A DNA stretch of 20,638 bases from VFBF01 sp033764865 (GTDB lineage Bacteria; Pseudomonadota; Alphaproteobacteria; Caulobacterales; Aquidulcibacteraceae), in the NCBI GenBank assembly GCA_033764865.1, contig JANRIM010000139.1, forward strand, positions 1 through 20,638, in the 5' to 3' direction. Below, piece after piece: positions 5,795-12,789 of the stretch. Positions within the stretch are counted from its first letter, which is position 1. Every line of letters starts with the position of its first letter. The translations under genes were made by a program, and so were the position numbers. The notes under the pieces are model-generated. The model was not told the origin of the DNA. It saw only the letters and a list, made by a program, of their open reading frames with translations, and did not search any database.

Positions 5795-6634
5795 ATGACG
5801 CTATCGGCCGCCCCCTTCTCCATGCTCCCCCGCCGCTACAAGGACGGCGCGCGCGACGGCAATCTTGTGGATATCTACATCGTCCACATGGAGACCGAGT
5901 GGCAGCTCGCGAAGACGCTGGCGGGTTATCTGCACGCGCTGGGCTATCTGGTTTCACCGGCGCAGAAGCTTGAACTGCCGGCCTTCGATCTCGCCGGGCG
6001 TGCAGAGGCGTTGCCGTCGGAGGCGTGTGCGGTGCTGGTGATCTGGCCGAGCCGCGCGGAGCTGTTTCCCAAGCCTGCGCTGGAGGCGCGCGCCGCCGCC
6101 CAACGTGGGCGCCTCGTGCAAATCTATGCGGGACATGAGCGGCCGCCGGAGCGGTACGCTGGCCAACCGCCCGTGGCGTTCGCCGGGTGGGACTACGCAC
6201 CCACGGGCGCGCAGTGGAAGACGCTGCTCTCCCGCCTCAAACCGCTGTGCGGGCCGCCGCCGAAGCCGTCGGTGGACGTGGTCCAGACGGTCCAGTGGGG
6301 CGTGCTGTGCGCCACCTTCGTGGCGGCGCTGGCTGCGTCCGTGCTGGCGCTGGGCCAGGGCGACCAGCGCGGCCGGACCATCGAGGCGGCGCCGCCCCAG
6401 CCCATCGACGGCATGACGCCCACCGCCGAGCCGGCGCGCGTCACCGCCGAGGCGCCCGCGCGCCCGTTGGGCGACGTGGTGCGCGAACTGGCGACGGCCG
6501 ACAGCGCCTATGGCGGCCCCGAAACCTATGATCGCGATCTCGGCGTCGACACGGGCAAGGCGGCGCCGGCAGATGTGGCTCCCGAACCCCAGCCCCCGCC
6601 CCGGCGCCCGCCGCAGGGGCCGGAACCGTACTGA
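5795..6634 (+). CDS. Divergent TIR-like domain protein with one membrane segment and proline-rich tail
   Basis: Predicted 279 aa. Residues 24-150 follow a TIR layout: first strand VDIYIVH (25-31), helix WQLAKTLAGYLHALGYLVS, third strand ACAVLVIWPSRAEL (77-90), then PALEARAAAQRGRLVQIYAG and GWDYAPTGAQWKTLLSRL. E97 aligns, in my reading, with the NADase glutamate of the TIR WxxxE motif, but the aromatic is replaced by K93. One membrane helix follows at about 164-187, then a 90-residue Pro/Ala-rich tail ending PPPRRPPQGPEPY, probably extracytoplasmic. The BB-loop region is poorly conserved, so it may be a signalling or scaffold protein rather than an enzyme. Start is uncertain: ATG 5795 lacks a good ribosome binding site; M10 (5822) is an alternative. 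Confidence 0.65.
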   Translation: MTLSAAPFSMLPRRYKDGARDGNLVDIYIVHMETEWQLAKTLAGYLHALGYLVSPAQKLELPAFDLAGRAEALPSEACAVLVIWPSRAELFPKPALEARAAAQRGRLVQIYAGHERPPERYAGQPPVAFAGWDYAPTGAQWKTLLSRLKPLCGPPPKPSVDVVQTVQWGVLCATFVAALAASVLALGQGDQRGRTIEAAPPQPIDGMTPTAEPARVTAEAPARPLGDVVRELATADSAYGGPETYDRDLGVDTGKAAPADVAPEPQPPPRRPPQGPEPY

Positions 6635-6651
6635 CGCGCCGCGACCTCCCG

Positions 6652-7272
6652 CTAAGCAAGCCGGGCCGTGCCCCACACATTGTAACCCGCAAAGCGCGGC
6701 GTTTTCGGCAGGTACATCGCCTCCGCCGCCACCACCCGGAATCCCGCCTCCGCAATCAAGCGCGGCATGTCGCGGGTGAGGCGGCACCCGCCCGCGAGAC
6801 GCCGCCAGACCGGCTCGATGCGTCGCTGCGCGCCGGCCACGTCGTCGTCGGGCGCGAGGCCATGTTCGCAGAACACAAGCCTGCCGTCCGGCTTCAGGAA
6901 CGGCCGGCAGGCCGCCAGCGCCGAGACCGGATCGGGGATCGTGCACAGCGTGTACGTGACCAGCAGCGTGTCGACGCTGGCGGGGGGAATGGCGAGCGTT
7001 TCGGCGGTCTCGGCGCGGACCTCCACGGGAAAGGGCGCGCCGGCCGCCGCCTTCACGGACAGCGCACGCATGCCGGCCTCGGGCTCCAGAGCGTAGAGCT
7101 TGCGGATGCGGGCGGGATCGAGATGCGCAAGGTTGCGTCCGGAGCCGAAGCCCAGCTCCAGCACCACGCCCTCCACCCATGGCGCCACCTTGGCGCGCTG
7201 GCGTTCGATGGGCCGCGTACCGCAGGCGCAATTGATCACGTGCGGAAGGACATACCGGCTGTAGAGGCCCAC
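6652..7272 (-). CDS. METTL7-like class I SAM methyltransferase
   Basis: Predicted 206 aa. GLYSRYVLPHVINCACG at the N-terminus, VLELGFGSGRNLAHLDP (motif I), VTYTLCTIPDP (motif IV), LKPDGRLVFCEHG and QRRIEPVWRRLAGGCRLTRD are the landmarks of the METTL7/TMT1-like group of small methyltransferases, whose bacterial members lack an assigned substrate; animal members methylate alkyl thiols. A long run of upstream codons is open, but GTG 7272 is chosen because the conserved block starts there, GAGGA lies eight bases before it, and it falls four bases past the stop of the Nudix gene. It is the last gene of the nnrU-like to methyltransferase operon. Its stop faces the TIR-like gene 17 bases away. Confidence 0.85.
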   Translation of the reverse strand: MGLYSRYVLPHVINCACGTRPIERQRAKVAPWVEGVVLELGFGSGRNLAHLDPARIRKLYALEPEAGMRALSVKAAAGAPFPVEVRAETAETLAIPPASVDTLLVTYTLCTIPDPVSALAACRPFLKPDGRLVFCEHGLAPDDDVAGAQRRIEPVWRRLAGGCRLTRDMPRLIAEAGFRVVAAEAMYLPKTPRFAGYNVWGTARLA

Positions 7273-7276
7273 GCCG

Positions 7277-7750
7277 CTATTCCTCGCGCGCGCTGGCGTG
7301 CTTGCGCTGCCGCAGCCAGTGCAGGATCGCCCAGGCATGGGACTCGTGGCGCACCTTCTTCAGCGCGTCGGCGGGCGGGATCCACATGAGCTTGTGATCG
7401 GGTTCGGTGGGATCGCCATCGTCGGCCGACAATTCGACCTCGTAGAACGTCGCCAGACTGTTGCGCGGCTCGCCGCTGTTGTTCCAGTACTGCCCCGCCC
7501 GTCCGATGATGCGCGCAGGCCAGACGGTGAGGCCCGTCTCCTCCTGGAACTCCCGCATCAGGGCCGCGGCCTCGTCCTCGTCGGCTTCGATGCCGCCGCC
7601 AGGGAGGTCATAGTCGAACGGGGCCTTGCGACCGATCCGGGTGAGCGCGATCGAGCCCTCGCCGCGCGGGCAGAGCCCATAGACGGTGCATCGCTCGACG
7701 TAGGTGAGCCCGGGCTGGGTCTGGCCGAACTGGAGCGCAAATCTCGTCAT
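7277..7750 (-). CDS. Nudix hydrolase
   Basis: Predicted 157 aa. The Nudix box is complete: GGIEADEDEAAALM followed by REFQEETGL fits Gx5Ex7REUxEExGU. The fold begins at TYVERCTVYGLCPRG and includes IALTRIGRKAPFDYDLPGGG, the strand leading into the box. It should hydrolyse a nucleoside-diphosphate-X substrate with a divalent metal in the cytoplasm; the exact substrate cannot be read. YEVELSADDGDPTEPDHKLMWIPPADALKKV is a typical C-terminal half of general Nudix proteins. AGGA lies seven bases before the ATG. The gene sits 33 bases after the ferredoxin gene and 4 before the methyltransferase gene, on the same strand. Confidence 0.92.
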   Translation of the reverse strand: MTRFALQFGQTQPGLTYVERCTVYGLCPRGEGSIALTRIGRKAPFDYDLPGGGIEADEDEAAALMREFQEETGLTVWPARIIGRAGQYWNNSGEPRNSLATFYEVELSADDGDPTEPDHKLMWIPPADALKKVRHESHAWAILHWLRQRKHASAREE

Positions 7751-7783
7751 CGACCGATCCTATAGTCCGGAGACGCCCTGGCG

Positions 7784-8113
7784 TCACGGCTCGCTGCCCG
7801 GGGCGAGCGTCACTTCCAGTCCGTCCAGCGCCGGCTGCATCAGGATCTGGCAGGAGAGCCGTGAGTTGGGAGTGACGTCGAACGCGTCGTCGAGGCGTTC
7901 CAGTTCCTCATCGGTGGGGGGCGCAAGCGCGGGCAGCCACGCCTCGGCCACGTAGACATGACAGGTCGCGCACGCGCACGCGCCGCCGCACTCCGCCTTG
8001 ATGGGCAGGCCTTGGTCGCGGATGATCTCCATCACGCGCCAGCCGTCGAGCCCCTCCACCTCATGGCGGGCGCCGGCGCGATCCGTGACAATCAGTTTTC
8101 GGGTATCGTCCAT
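7784..8113 (-). CDS. Adrenodoxin-type [2Fe-2S] ferredoxin
   Basis: Predicted 109 aa, normal length. The iron-sulfur ligands are C42, C48, C51 and C88 (Cx5Cx2C...C), in AECGGACACATCHVYV and RLSCQI; C46 is an extra cysteine common in this class. The acidic helix PPTDEELERLDDAFDV between the ligands is the partner-binding region of vertebrate-type ferredoxins that feed cytochromes P450 or iron-sulfur assembly. No P450 or ferredoxin reductase is visible here, and it is not beside isc/suf genes, so its redox partner is unknown. It lies between the Hpt and Nudix genes in the same direction, 40 and 33 bases apart. Confidence 0.93.
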   Translation of the reverse strand: MDDTRKLIVTDRAGARHEVEGLDGWRVMEIIRDQGLPIKAECGGACACATCHVYVAEAWLPALAPPTDEELERLDDAFDVTPNSRLSCQILMQPALDGLEVTLAPGSEP

Positions 8114-8153
8114 GCCAGCGTCCTGCCCGAAGGCGGGCGCGCGTGTCCAGTCG

Positions 8154-8504
8154 TCAGGCGGCGTCCACGAGCGCCTGCGCCTCGAGCGCCGCCAGCGCCT
8201 CTTCCAGCGCCAACCTGACCCGTGACAGGGCCGCCCGAACCATGGCGCCCTCCACAGCGCCGGCGCGCCCCAGCTGTTCGGCCTGCTCGCACGCTTCGGC
8301 CAGCCGCCAGAGGCCCAGCCCCCGCGCAGAGCCCTTGGCCGTATGGGCGGCGTCCGCCCAGGTCACGGTGGGGGCGTCCGGGATAAGCAGGCGGGACCAG
8401 AGCTGGGCCTGGACGCGGAAGATGGCCACGATCTCCCGCTGCAGCGCGGCGTCGTCGCCGGTCATCATGGCGAAGTGCGCGCGGTCAAACGTTTCCGGAC
8501 CCAT
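8154..8504 (-). CDS. Histidine phosphotransfer (Hpt) domain protein
   Basis: Predicted 116 aa from ATG 8504. The phosphoacceptor is H54 in AAHTAKGSARGLGLWRLAEACEQAE, the classic HxxKGSxxxLG motif. The rest is helical, as expected for a four-helix Hpt bundle, and there is no kinase or receiver domain, so it should shuttle phosphate between separate proteins of a multistep phosphorelay in the cytoplasm. A start at 8561 is possible, but ATG 8504 has GAGGGAGG (8513-8520) eight bases upstream and begins where the domain begins. No kinase or response regulator gene is nearby. It is placed between a membrane protein and a ferredoxin in one apparent operon. Confidence 0.88.
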   Translation of the reverse strand: MGPETFDRAHFAMMTGDDAALQREIVAIFRVQAQLWSRLLIPDAPTVTWADAAHTAKGSARGLGLWRLAEACEQAEQLGRAGAVEGAMVRAALSRVRLALEEALAALEAQALVDAA

Positions 8505-8512
8505 GCAGTGCG

Positions 8513-8520
8513 CCTCCCTC
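8513..8520 (-). promoter_or_regulatory. Ribosome binding site deciding the Hpt start
   Basis: Minus-strand GAGGGAGG lies eight bases upstream of the ATG at 8504, favouring this start over the ATG at 8561, which would add 19 residues not typical of Hpt domains. Confidence 0.55.
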
Positions 8521-8568
8521 ACGTCCGGAAAGTGCCACAGGATCATTAGGGAACCGTTCACCGCCCGC

Positions 8569-9270
8569 TTATCCCGCGCCGAACGCGAACGCCTTCACCC
8601 CGAACAGGACGCCATGGAAGTAGGCCACCGCAGCGTACGCCAGCAGCGCCACCAGCAGGCGGGGCGCGGTTTCACCCATGTTGAAGCTGTTGCGGCCCTG
8701 GAGGATGGCGGCGAACGGCACGTTGGACGAAACGGCCTTGAACCGGGCCCAGTGGGTGGGATCGCGCGCGGCGGCCTTCCGGTCGATTGACCGCGTGCCC
8801 GCCAGCGACATCGCCGCGAGCCCCCCGAACAGCAGGAGCGACGCCGCCTCCGGGTTGGACGCCGCATGCCCGACGCCCCAAAGCGCCACGCCCCACAGGA
8901 AGGGGTGCCGCGTAACGCGGATGATGCCCGGGGCGGGATCCGGCTTCTGGATGGCGCTGGCGAACCCCAGGGCCACGGGGTTGGGCGTGATCATGCCCGT
9001 CACCCCCAACAGGAAGCCGGCGAGCACCAGCGTGGCGGTGACGTGACGGGCCCAGTCTGGCGGCGTCCACAGCAACACATTGGCGGGGTCGGCCCGCGCC
9101 GCGCCGAAGGAAAACAGCATCCACGCCAGCACGATCCCCGACGCCAGCGAAAACAGCCCCCGGTACACCCCCTCGCCCACGGCCTTGACGATCGCTGCGC
9201 GCAAGGGCGTGGCCGACACCCCGATGTGCAACAGGATGAACGTCGCGAGTGCGATCACGAACATGGTCAT
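8569..9270 (-). CDS. NnrU-family integral membrane protein
   Basis: Predicted 233 aa with several hydrophobic segments (FVIALATFILLHIG, LFSLASGIVLAWMLFSF, TATLVLAGFLLGVTG, LLLFGGLAAMSLAG, LLVALLAYAAVAYFHGVLFG). IIRVTRHPFLWGVALWGVGH is the RHP(F/Q)xWG-type motif shared by NnrU and isoprenylcysteine-methyltransferase-like membrane proteins. NnrU was named from denitrification gene clusters, but homologues are widespread and its function is unproven; no denitrification genes occur here. GGGAGGGAGG six bases before the ATG makes the start secure. It is the first gene of the minus-strand run ending at 6652 and diverges from the MaoC gene. Confidence 0.9.
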   Translation of the reverse strand: MTMFVIALATFILLHIGVSATPLRAAIVKAVGEGVYRGLFSLASGIVLAWMLFSFGAARADPANVLLWTPPDWARHVTATLVLAGFLLGVTGMITPNPVALGFASAIQKPDPAPGIIRVTRHPFLWGVALWGVGHAASNPEAASLLLFGGLAAMSLAGTRSIDRKAAARDPTHWARFKAVSSNVPFAAILQGRNSFNMGETAPRLLVALLAYAAVAYFHGVLFGVKAFAFGAG

Positions 9271-9334
9271 GGCGGCCTCCCTCCCCGCAAAGGGTGCGCT
9301 GATGCGTGCAGGGGATCAAGACCGGCGGGGGCCG

Positions 9335-9364
9335 TTGGCTTCGGCGTGCGACGCGCGATACATA
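9335..9364 (+). promoter_or_regulatory. Possible sigma70-type promoter for the MaoC gene
   Basis: TTGGCT (9335-9340) and TACATA (9359-9364), 18 bases apart, lie 31 bases before the GTG start in the 124-base divergent gap. Match to consensus is only partial. Confidence 0.3.
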
Positions 9365-9394
9365 GCGGGATTGATTGGCGGAAAGGCGGGCCCT

Positions 9395-9817
9395 GTGCGC
9401 GGATACTTCTTCGAAGAGCTCTCCCTCGGTCAGGCGGAAGAGGCAACCCGCACGGTGGGCGCCGCCGACATCGAGGCCTTCGCCGCCGTCTCCGGCGACG
9501 ACAATCCAGTGCATCTGGACGCTGCGTTCGCCGCGGCCACGCCCTTCAAGGAGCGCATCGCCCACGGCATGCTGACCGCGAGTTACATCTCGGCGCTCAT
9601 CGGCACGCGCTTGCCGGGACCCGGCGCGATCTACGTGTCGCAGACGCTGTCGTTCAGACGCCCGGTGCACATCGGCGACGCTGTGACGACGCGCGTGGAA
9701 ATCACCGGCCTCGACGACGTCAAAAATCGGGTGACGATCGCCTGCGCGTGCACCGTCGGTGGCAAGCCGGTGCTTGAGGGCGAAGCGGTGGTGATCGCGC
9801 CGCGCCGTCCCGCCTGA
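9395..9817 (+). CDS. MaoC-like (R)-specific enoyl-CoA hydratase
   Basis: Predicted 140 aa, a single hotdog domain. FAAVSGDDNPVHLDAAFA matches the hydratase 2 motif, with the catalytic Asp and His of the D-x-N-P-x-H pattern, and FKERIAHGMLTASYISALIG is the usual following helix. By family, it hydrates trans-2-enoyl-CoA to (R)-3-hydroxyacyl-CoA, as PhaJ does when feeding polyhydroxyalkanoate synthesis, or acts on a related acyl-CoA. GTG 9395 is chosen because it begins the conserved RGYFFEELSLGQ block and GGAAAGG lies eight bases upstream; TTG 9371 is a possible longer start. The stop at 9817 is two bases from the ribF start, so they are probably cotranscribed, without an obvious functional link. 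Confidence 0.9.
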   Translation: MRGYFFEELSLGQAEEATRTVGAADIEAFAAVSGDDNPVHLDAAFAAATPFKERIAHGMLTASYISALIGTRLPGPGAIYVSQTLSFRRPVHIGDAVTTRVEITGLDDVKNRVTIACACTVGGKPVLEGEAVVIAPRRPA

Positions 9818-9819
9818 TC

Positions 9820-10740
9820 ATGCGCACGTTCGCCGCTGACGAGGCCGTTCCCGCGGACGCGCGCGGCGCAGCGGTGGCGTTGGGCAACTTCGACGGCGTG
9901 CATCGCGGCCACCAGGCCGTGGTGGCGGCCGCGGCTGCGCACGACCGGCCGCTCGCTGCGGCGGTGTTCGAGCCGCATCCGCGCCGCTTCTTCAAGCCCG
10001 AGGCGCCGCCCTTCCGGCTTCAGTCCAACGGGCAGCGCGCGCGTGCCCTGGCGAGCCTCGGCGTCACCGCACTGCACACGCTGCGCTTCGACCGCGCCAT
10101 GGCGGACCGGAGCGACGAGGCGTTCGCCCGCGACGTGCTGCATACCCGCATCGGCGCCGCGCACGTGGCGGTGGGGTTCGACTTCCGCTTCGGCCGGAAC
10201 CGCGTTGGCGATACCCAACGCCTGCAGGATTTGGGCGCGCAGCTTGGCTTCAGCGTCGACATCGTGGACGCCGTCGACGACGCCCGCCACGCCGGCAAGG
10301 TCTCGTCCTCCGATATCCGCACGGCCGTGAGCGACGGCGACATGGCGCGCGCCGCTGACCTGCTGGGCCGCCCCTGGGCCATCGAGGGCGTCGTGATCGA
10401 CGGCATGAAGCGTGCGCGCGGCATCGGCTTTCCCACCGCCAACATGGCTCTGGCGGACTATGTGCGGCCCTGCTTCGGCGTCTATGCGTCGCGCACGGAT
10501 GTGGGCGACGGCGTTTGGCGGGCCGGGGTGTCCAACGCAGGCGTGAAGCCCACCGTGGGCGGCGTGGCCGAGCCGCTGCTGGAGACCCACGTGTTCGATT
10601 TCGCGGGCGACCTCTACGGCCGCACCGTGGAGACGCAGCTCATCACCTTCCTGAGGCCCGAACGGAAGTTCGACAGCTTCGAGGCGCTCACGGCGCAGAT
10701 CGCCGCCGATGCGGCGCAGGCGCGCAGGCTTCTGGCCTAG
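9820..10740 (+). CDS. ribF: Bifunctional riboflavin kinase / FAD synthetase
   Basis: Predicted 306 aa, normal length. The N-terminal adenylyltransferase domain has GNFDGVHRGH (22-31), the nucleotide-binding HxGH-like motif, and VGFDFRFGRNRVGD. The C-terminal kinase domain has RGIGFPTANM (about 200-209) and VSNAGVKPTVGG, with LETHVFDFAGDLYG containing the expected catalytic acidic residue region. It converts riboflavin to FMN and FMN to FAD in the cytoplasm. The ATG follows the MaoC stop by two bases. Its TAG stop (10738-10740) interlocks with that of the convergent tadA in one CTAG. Confidence 0.96.
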   Translation: MRTFAADEAVPADARGAAVALGNFDGVHRGHQAVVAAAAAHDRPLAAAVFEPHPRRFFKPEAPPFRLQSNGQRARALASLGVTALHTLRFDRAMADRSDEAFARDVLHTRIGAAHVAVGFDFRFGRNRVGDTQRLQDLGAQLGFSVDIVDAVDDARHAGKVSSSDIRTAVSDGDMARAADLLGRPWAIEGVVIDGMKRARGIGFPTANMALADYVRPCFGVYASRTDVGDGVWRAGVSNAGVKPTVGGVAEPLLETHVFDFAGDLYGRTVETQLITFLRPERKFDSFEALTAQIAADAAQARRLLA

Positions 10741-11195
10741 CTGCGACGCGCCCTGAAGAAGTCCTTGAGCAGCGCCGACGCCTCCGCCGCCGCAACGCCG
10801 CCGGTGACCGAGGGTCGCCAGTGACACGTGGCCTGATCGAAAAAGCGCACGCCGCTCTCGACTGCGCCGCCCTTCGCGTCCGGCGCGCCGTACACCAGCC
10901 GGGCGATGCGCGCGTGGGCGATGGCGCCGGCGCACATCGTGCATGGCTCGAGCGTGACGTAGAGCGAAAGACCCGCGCGCAGGCGGTAGTTGCCCAACGC
11001 GCGCCCCGCCGAGCGGAGGGCCACGATTTCAGCGTGCGCGGTGGGATCGTGGGCGCCGATGGGCGCATTCGCCCCTGCGGCGATCACCGCGCCCGTGGCG
11101 TCGTCGACGATCACGCACCCCACGGGGGTCTCGCCGGCGGCGGCGGCCTTGCGCGCCTCCGCCAGGGCCAGGGCCATGAAGTCCGCGTCGCCCAT
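10737..11195 (-). CDS. tadA: tRNA-specific adenosine deaminase
   Basis: Predicted 152 aa. The zinc site is complete: H54 in AHAEIVALR with the proton-shuttling E56, and C85/C88 in PCTMCAG. PVGCVIVD and NAPIGAHDPTAHAE are typical TadA strands, and the ending GVRFFDQATCHWRPSVTGGV...LLKDFFRARR matches the family's C-terminal region. It makes inosine at the tRNA wobble position and is usually essential. ATG 11195 is preferred because it gives the normal N-terminus; an in-frame ATG at 11246 would add 17 residues and overlap the divergent gene's start in CCATGG. Convergent with ribF. Confidence 0.95.
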   Translation of the reverse strand: MGDADFMALALAEARKAAAAGETPVGCVIVDDATGAVIAAGANAPIGAHDPTAHAEIVALRSAGRALGNYRLRAGLSLYVTLEPCTMCAGAIAHARIARLVYGAPDAKGGAVESGVRFFDQATCHWRPSVTGGVAAAEASALLKDFFRARRS

Positions 11196-11244
11196 CCGTC
11201 GCCAGCGCTCGATTTTGCCTGCGGCGAAGGCTAAGCCTCGCGCC

Positions 11245-12015
11245 ATGGAAAAGGAAGAAGCCGGCCTGCCGAAGGCGGGAGAGCGCATCGCCAAGGCGTT
11301 GGCGCGCGCCGGCGTCTGCTCGCGCCGCGACGCCGAAAAGCTGATCGAGGCGGGCCGCGTCACCGTCAACGACCGCAGGCTGGACACCCCCGCCTTCAAG
11401 GTGACAGCCAGCGACGTGATCCGCGTGGACGGCAAGCTGGTGGCCGAGCCGGAACCCACGCGCCTGTGGCGCCACCACAAGCCGCCGGGCCTCGTCACCA
11501 CCAACCGCGACCCGCAGAACCGACCCACCGTGTTCGACCGCCTGCCCGAGAGCTTGCCCCGCGTGGTCAGCGTGGGCCGTCTCGACATCAACAGCGAAGG
11601 CCTCCTGCTTCTGACCAACGACGGCGAACTGGCCCGCAGGCTGGAGCTTCCCGCCAACGCCTGGAAGCGCCGCTACCGCGCGCGCGCATTCGGACGGATC
11701 ACGCAGGACGAGCTCGAGGGTCTCAAGGACGGCCGCGTCGTGGACGGCGTCCAGTACGGCGCCATCGACGCGGTGCTGGAGCGCCAGCAAGGGGCCAACG
11801 CGTGGATCGACGTGACCCTGACCGAAGGCAAGAACCGGGAGGTGCGCCGCGTGCTGGAGTCCCTCGGGCTCACGGTCAACCGGCTGATCCGCACGTCGTA
11901 CGGGCCCTTCGAGCTGGGTGACCTGAAGCCCGGCCAGGTGGAGGAAGTGCCGCCCCGCGCTCTGCGCGCCCACTTCGGCCCCGCCAGGCGCCGGCGCGAT
12001 CAAGCCGGCGGGTGA
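11245..12015 (+). CDS. RsuA/RluB-family rRNA pseudouridine synthase
   Basis: Predicted 256 aa. An S4 RNA-binding domain occupies residues 13-60 (ERIAKALARAGVCSRRDAEKLI). The catalytic domain has GRLDINSEGLLLLTNDG with the active aspartate D114, and LTEGKNREVRRVLESLG, the conserved KNRxVRR motif of the RsuA/RluB/E/F family. It would isomerise a specific uridine in rRNA; RluB (23S) is most likely given synteny with tadA and rsmD, but RsuA-type specificity cannot be excluded. ATG 11245 lies in CCATGG, divergent from tadA, with 49 bases between the chosen starts. Its last 16 bases overlap the convergent membrane protein gene. Confidence 0.92.
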   Translation: MEKEEAGLPKAGERIAKALARAGVCSRRDAEKLIEAGRVTVNDRRLDTPAFKVTASDVIRVDGKLVAEPEPTRLWRHHKPPGLVTTNRDPQNRPTVFDRLPESLPRVVSVGRLDINSEGLLLLTNDGELARRLELPANAWKRRYRARAFGRITQDELEGLKDGRVVDGVQYGAIDAVLERQQGANAWIDVTLTEGKNREVRRVLESLGLTVNRLIRTSYGPFELGDLKPGQVEEVPPRALRAHFGPARRRRDQAGG

Positions 12016-12677
12016 GGCGCGCCGAGGAAGCCGGGCAACGGCGGAACGTAGGCCGGGAAGAAGTGGTGTGAGTCCTCCCAGATCATCCGGACGCCGGCGA
12101 AGACGATGATCACGATGCCGATGGTGGCGATCCATCGGTACTTGTGGATCACCCGCGCGATGAGCGACGCCGCGATGCCCATCAGGGCCACCGCCAGCAC
12201 GAGCCCGAACCAGAGGATCCAGTCGGCGCTGTGGCGCGCCACGCCCGCCACCGCCAGCACGTTGTCGAGGGACATCGAAACGTCGGCGACGATGATCGTC
12301 AGCAGGGCGCGGCCGAAGGACTTGGGCGTCTCCTCCCCGCCGACGGCGGCGGCGGCCTGTTCGCCCAGGTGCGGGTCCATGACCTCCACGTCCCGGTGCG
12401 CCGCGAGGTCCGACCACATCCGCCACGCGACCCACAACAGCAGCAGGCCGCCCGCCAGCAGGATGCCCTCGATGCCCAGCAGCCACTTCACACCGGTGGC
12501 GAACGCGACCCGCAGGACGAGCGCCAGCACGATGCCCCAGAAGATCACCCGCCGCTGCTGGTCCTTGGGCAGCGCTGCCGCCGCCAGGCCCACCGCCACC
12601 GCATTGTCCCCGGCGAGCGCAAGATCGATCAGGACGACCTGCAGCAGCGCTGCGCCGTCCGTGACAAGACTTTCCAT
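12000..12677 (-). CDS. TerC/YjbE-family integral membrane protein
   Basis: Predicted 225 aa with about seven hydrophobic segments. LIDLALAGDNAVAVGLAAA and IVADVSMSLDNVLAVAGVA are the two duplicated TerC motifs, each with an acidic residue and a DN pair within a membrane helix; these probably bind metal. Family members export manganese or help metallate secreted proteins, and the YjbE branch is often controlled by a manganese riboswitch. I see no such element in the 112 bases upstream. The ATG at 12677 begins at the first helix (MESLVTDGAALLQVVLIDLAL). The 3' end overlaps the pseudouridine synthase gene by 16 bases. It is divergent from rsmD. Confidence 0.92.
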   Translation of the reverse strand: MESLVTDGAALLQVVLIDLALAGDNAVAVGLAAAALPKDQQRRVIFWGIVLALVLRVAFATGVKWLLGIEGILLAGGLLLLWVAWRMWSDLAAHRDVEVMDPHLGEQAAAAVGGEETPKSFGRALLTIIVADVSMSLDNVLAVAGVARHSADWILWFGLVLAVALMGIAASLIARVIHKYRWIATIGIVIIVFAGVRMIWEDSHHFFPAYVPPLPGFLGAPHPPA

Positions 12678-12789
12678 ACAGTGGGGCCCCCGGCGATCAC
12701 GAAACCGTGTTCTTCCAAATGCACCGGCCCGCCGCAAGCCTTCCGCGGCCGGCCGTTGCGCGCGTGCGCAGTCCGGGCCATGGGAGGTC

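Noticed and set aside
8505..8561. Longer Hpt start at 8561
   Set aside because: The extra 19 residues are unlike an Hpt domain, and the ATG at 8504 has a strong ribosome binding site.
12678..12789. Possible manganese (yybP-ykoY) riboswitch before the TerC/YjbE-family gene
   Set aside because: I looked for its conserved GGGGAGTAG-like and CCGACG-like blocks on the minus strand and did not see them.
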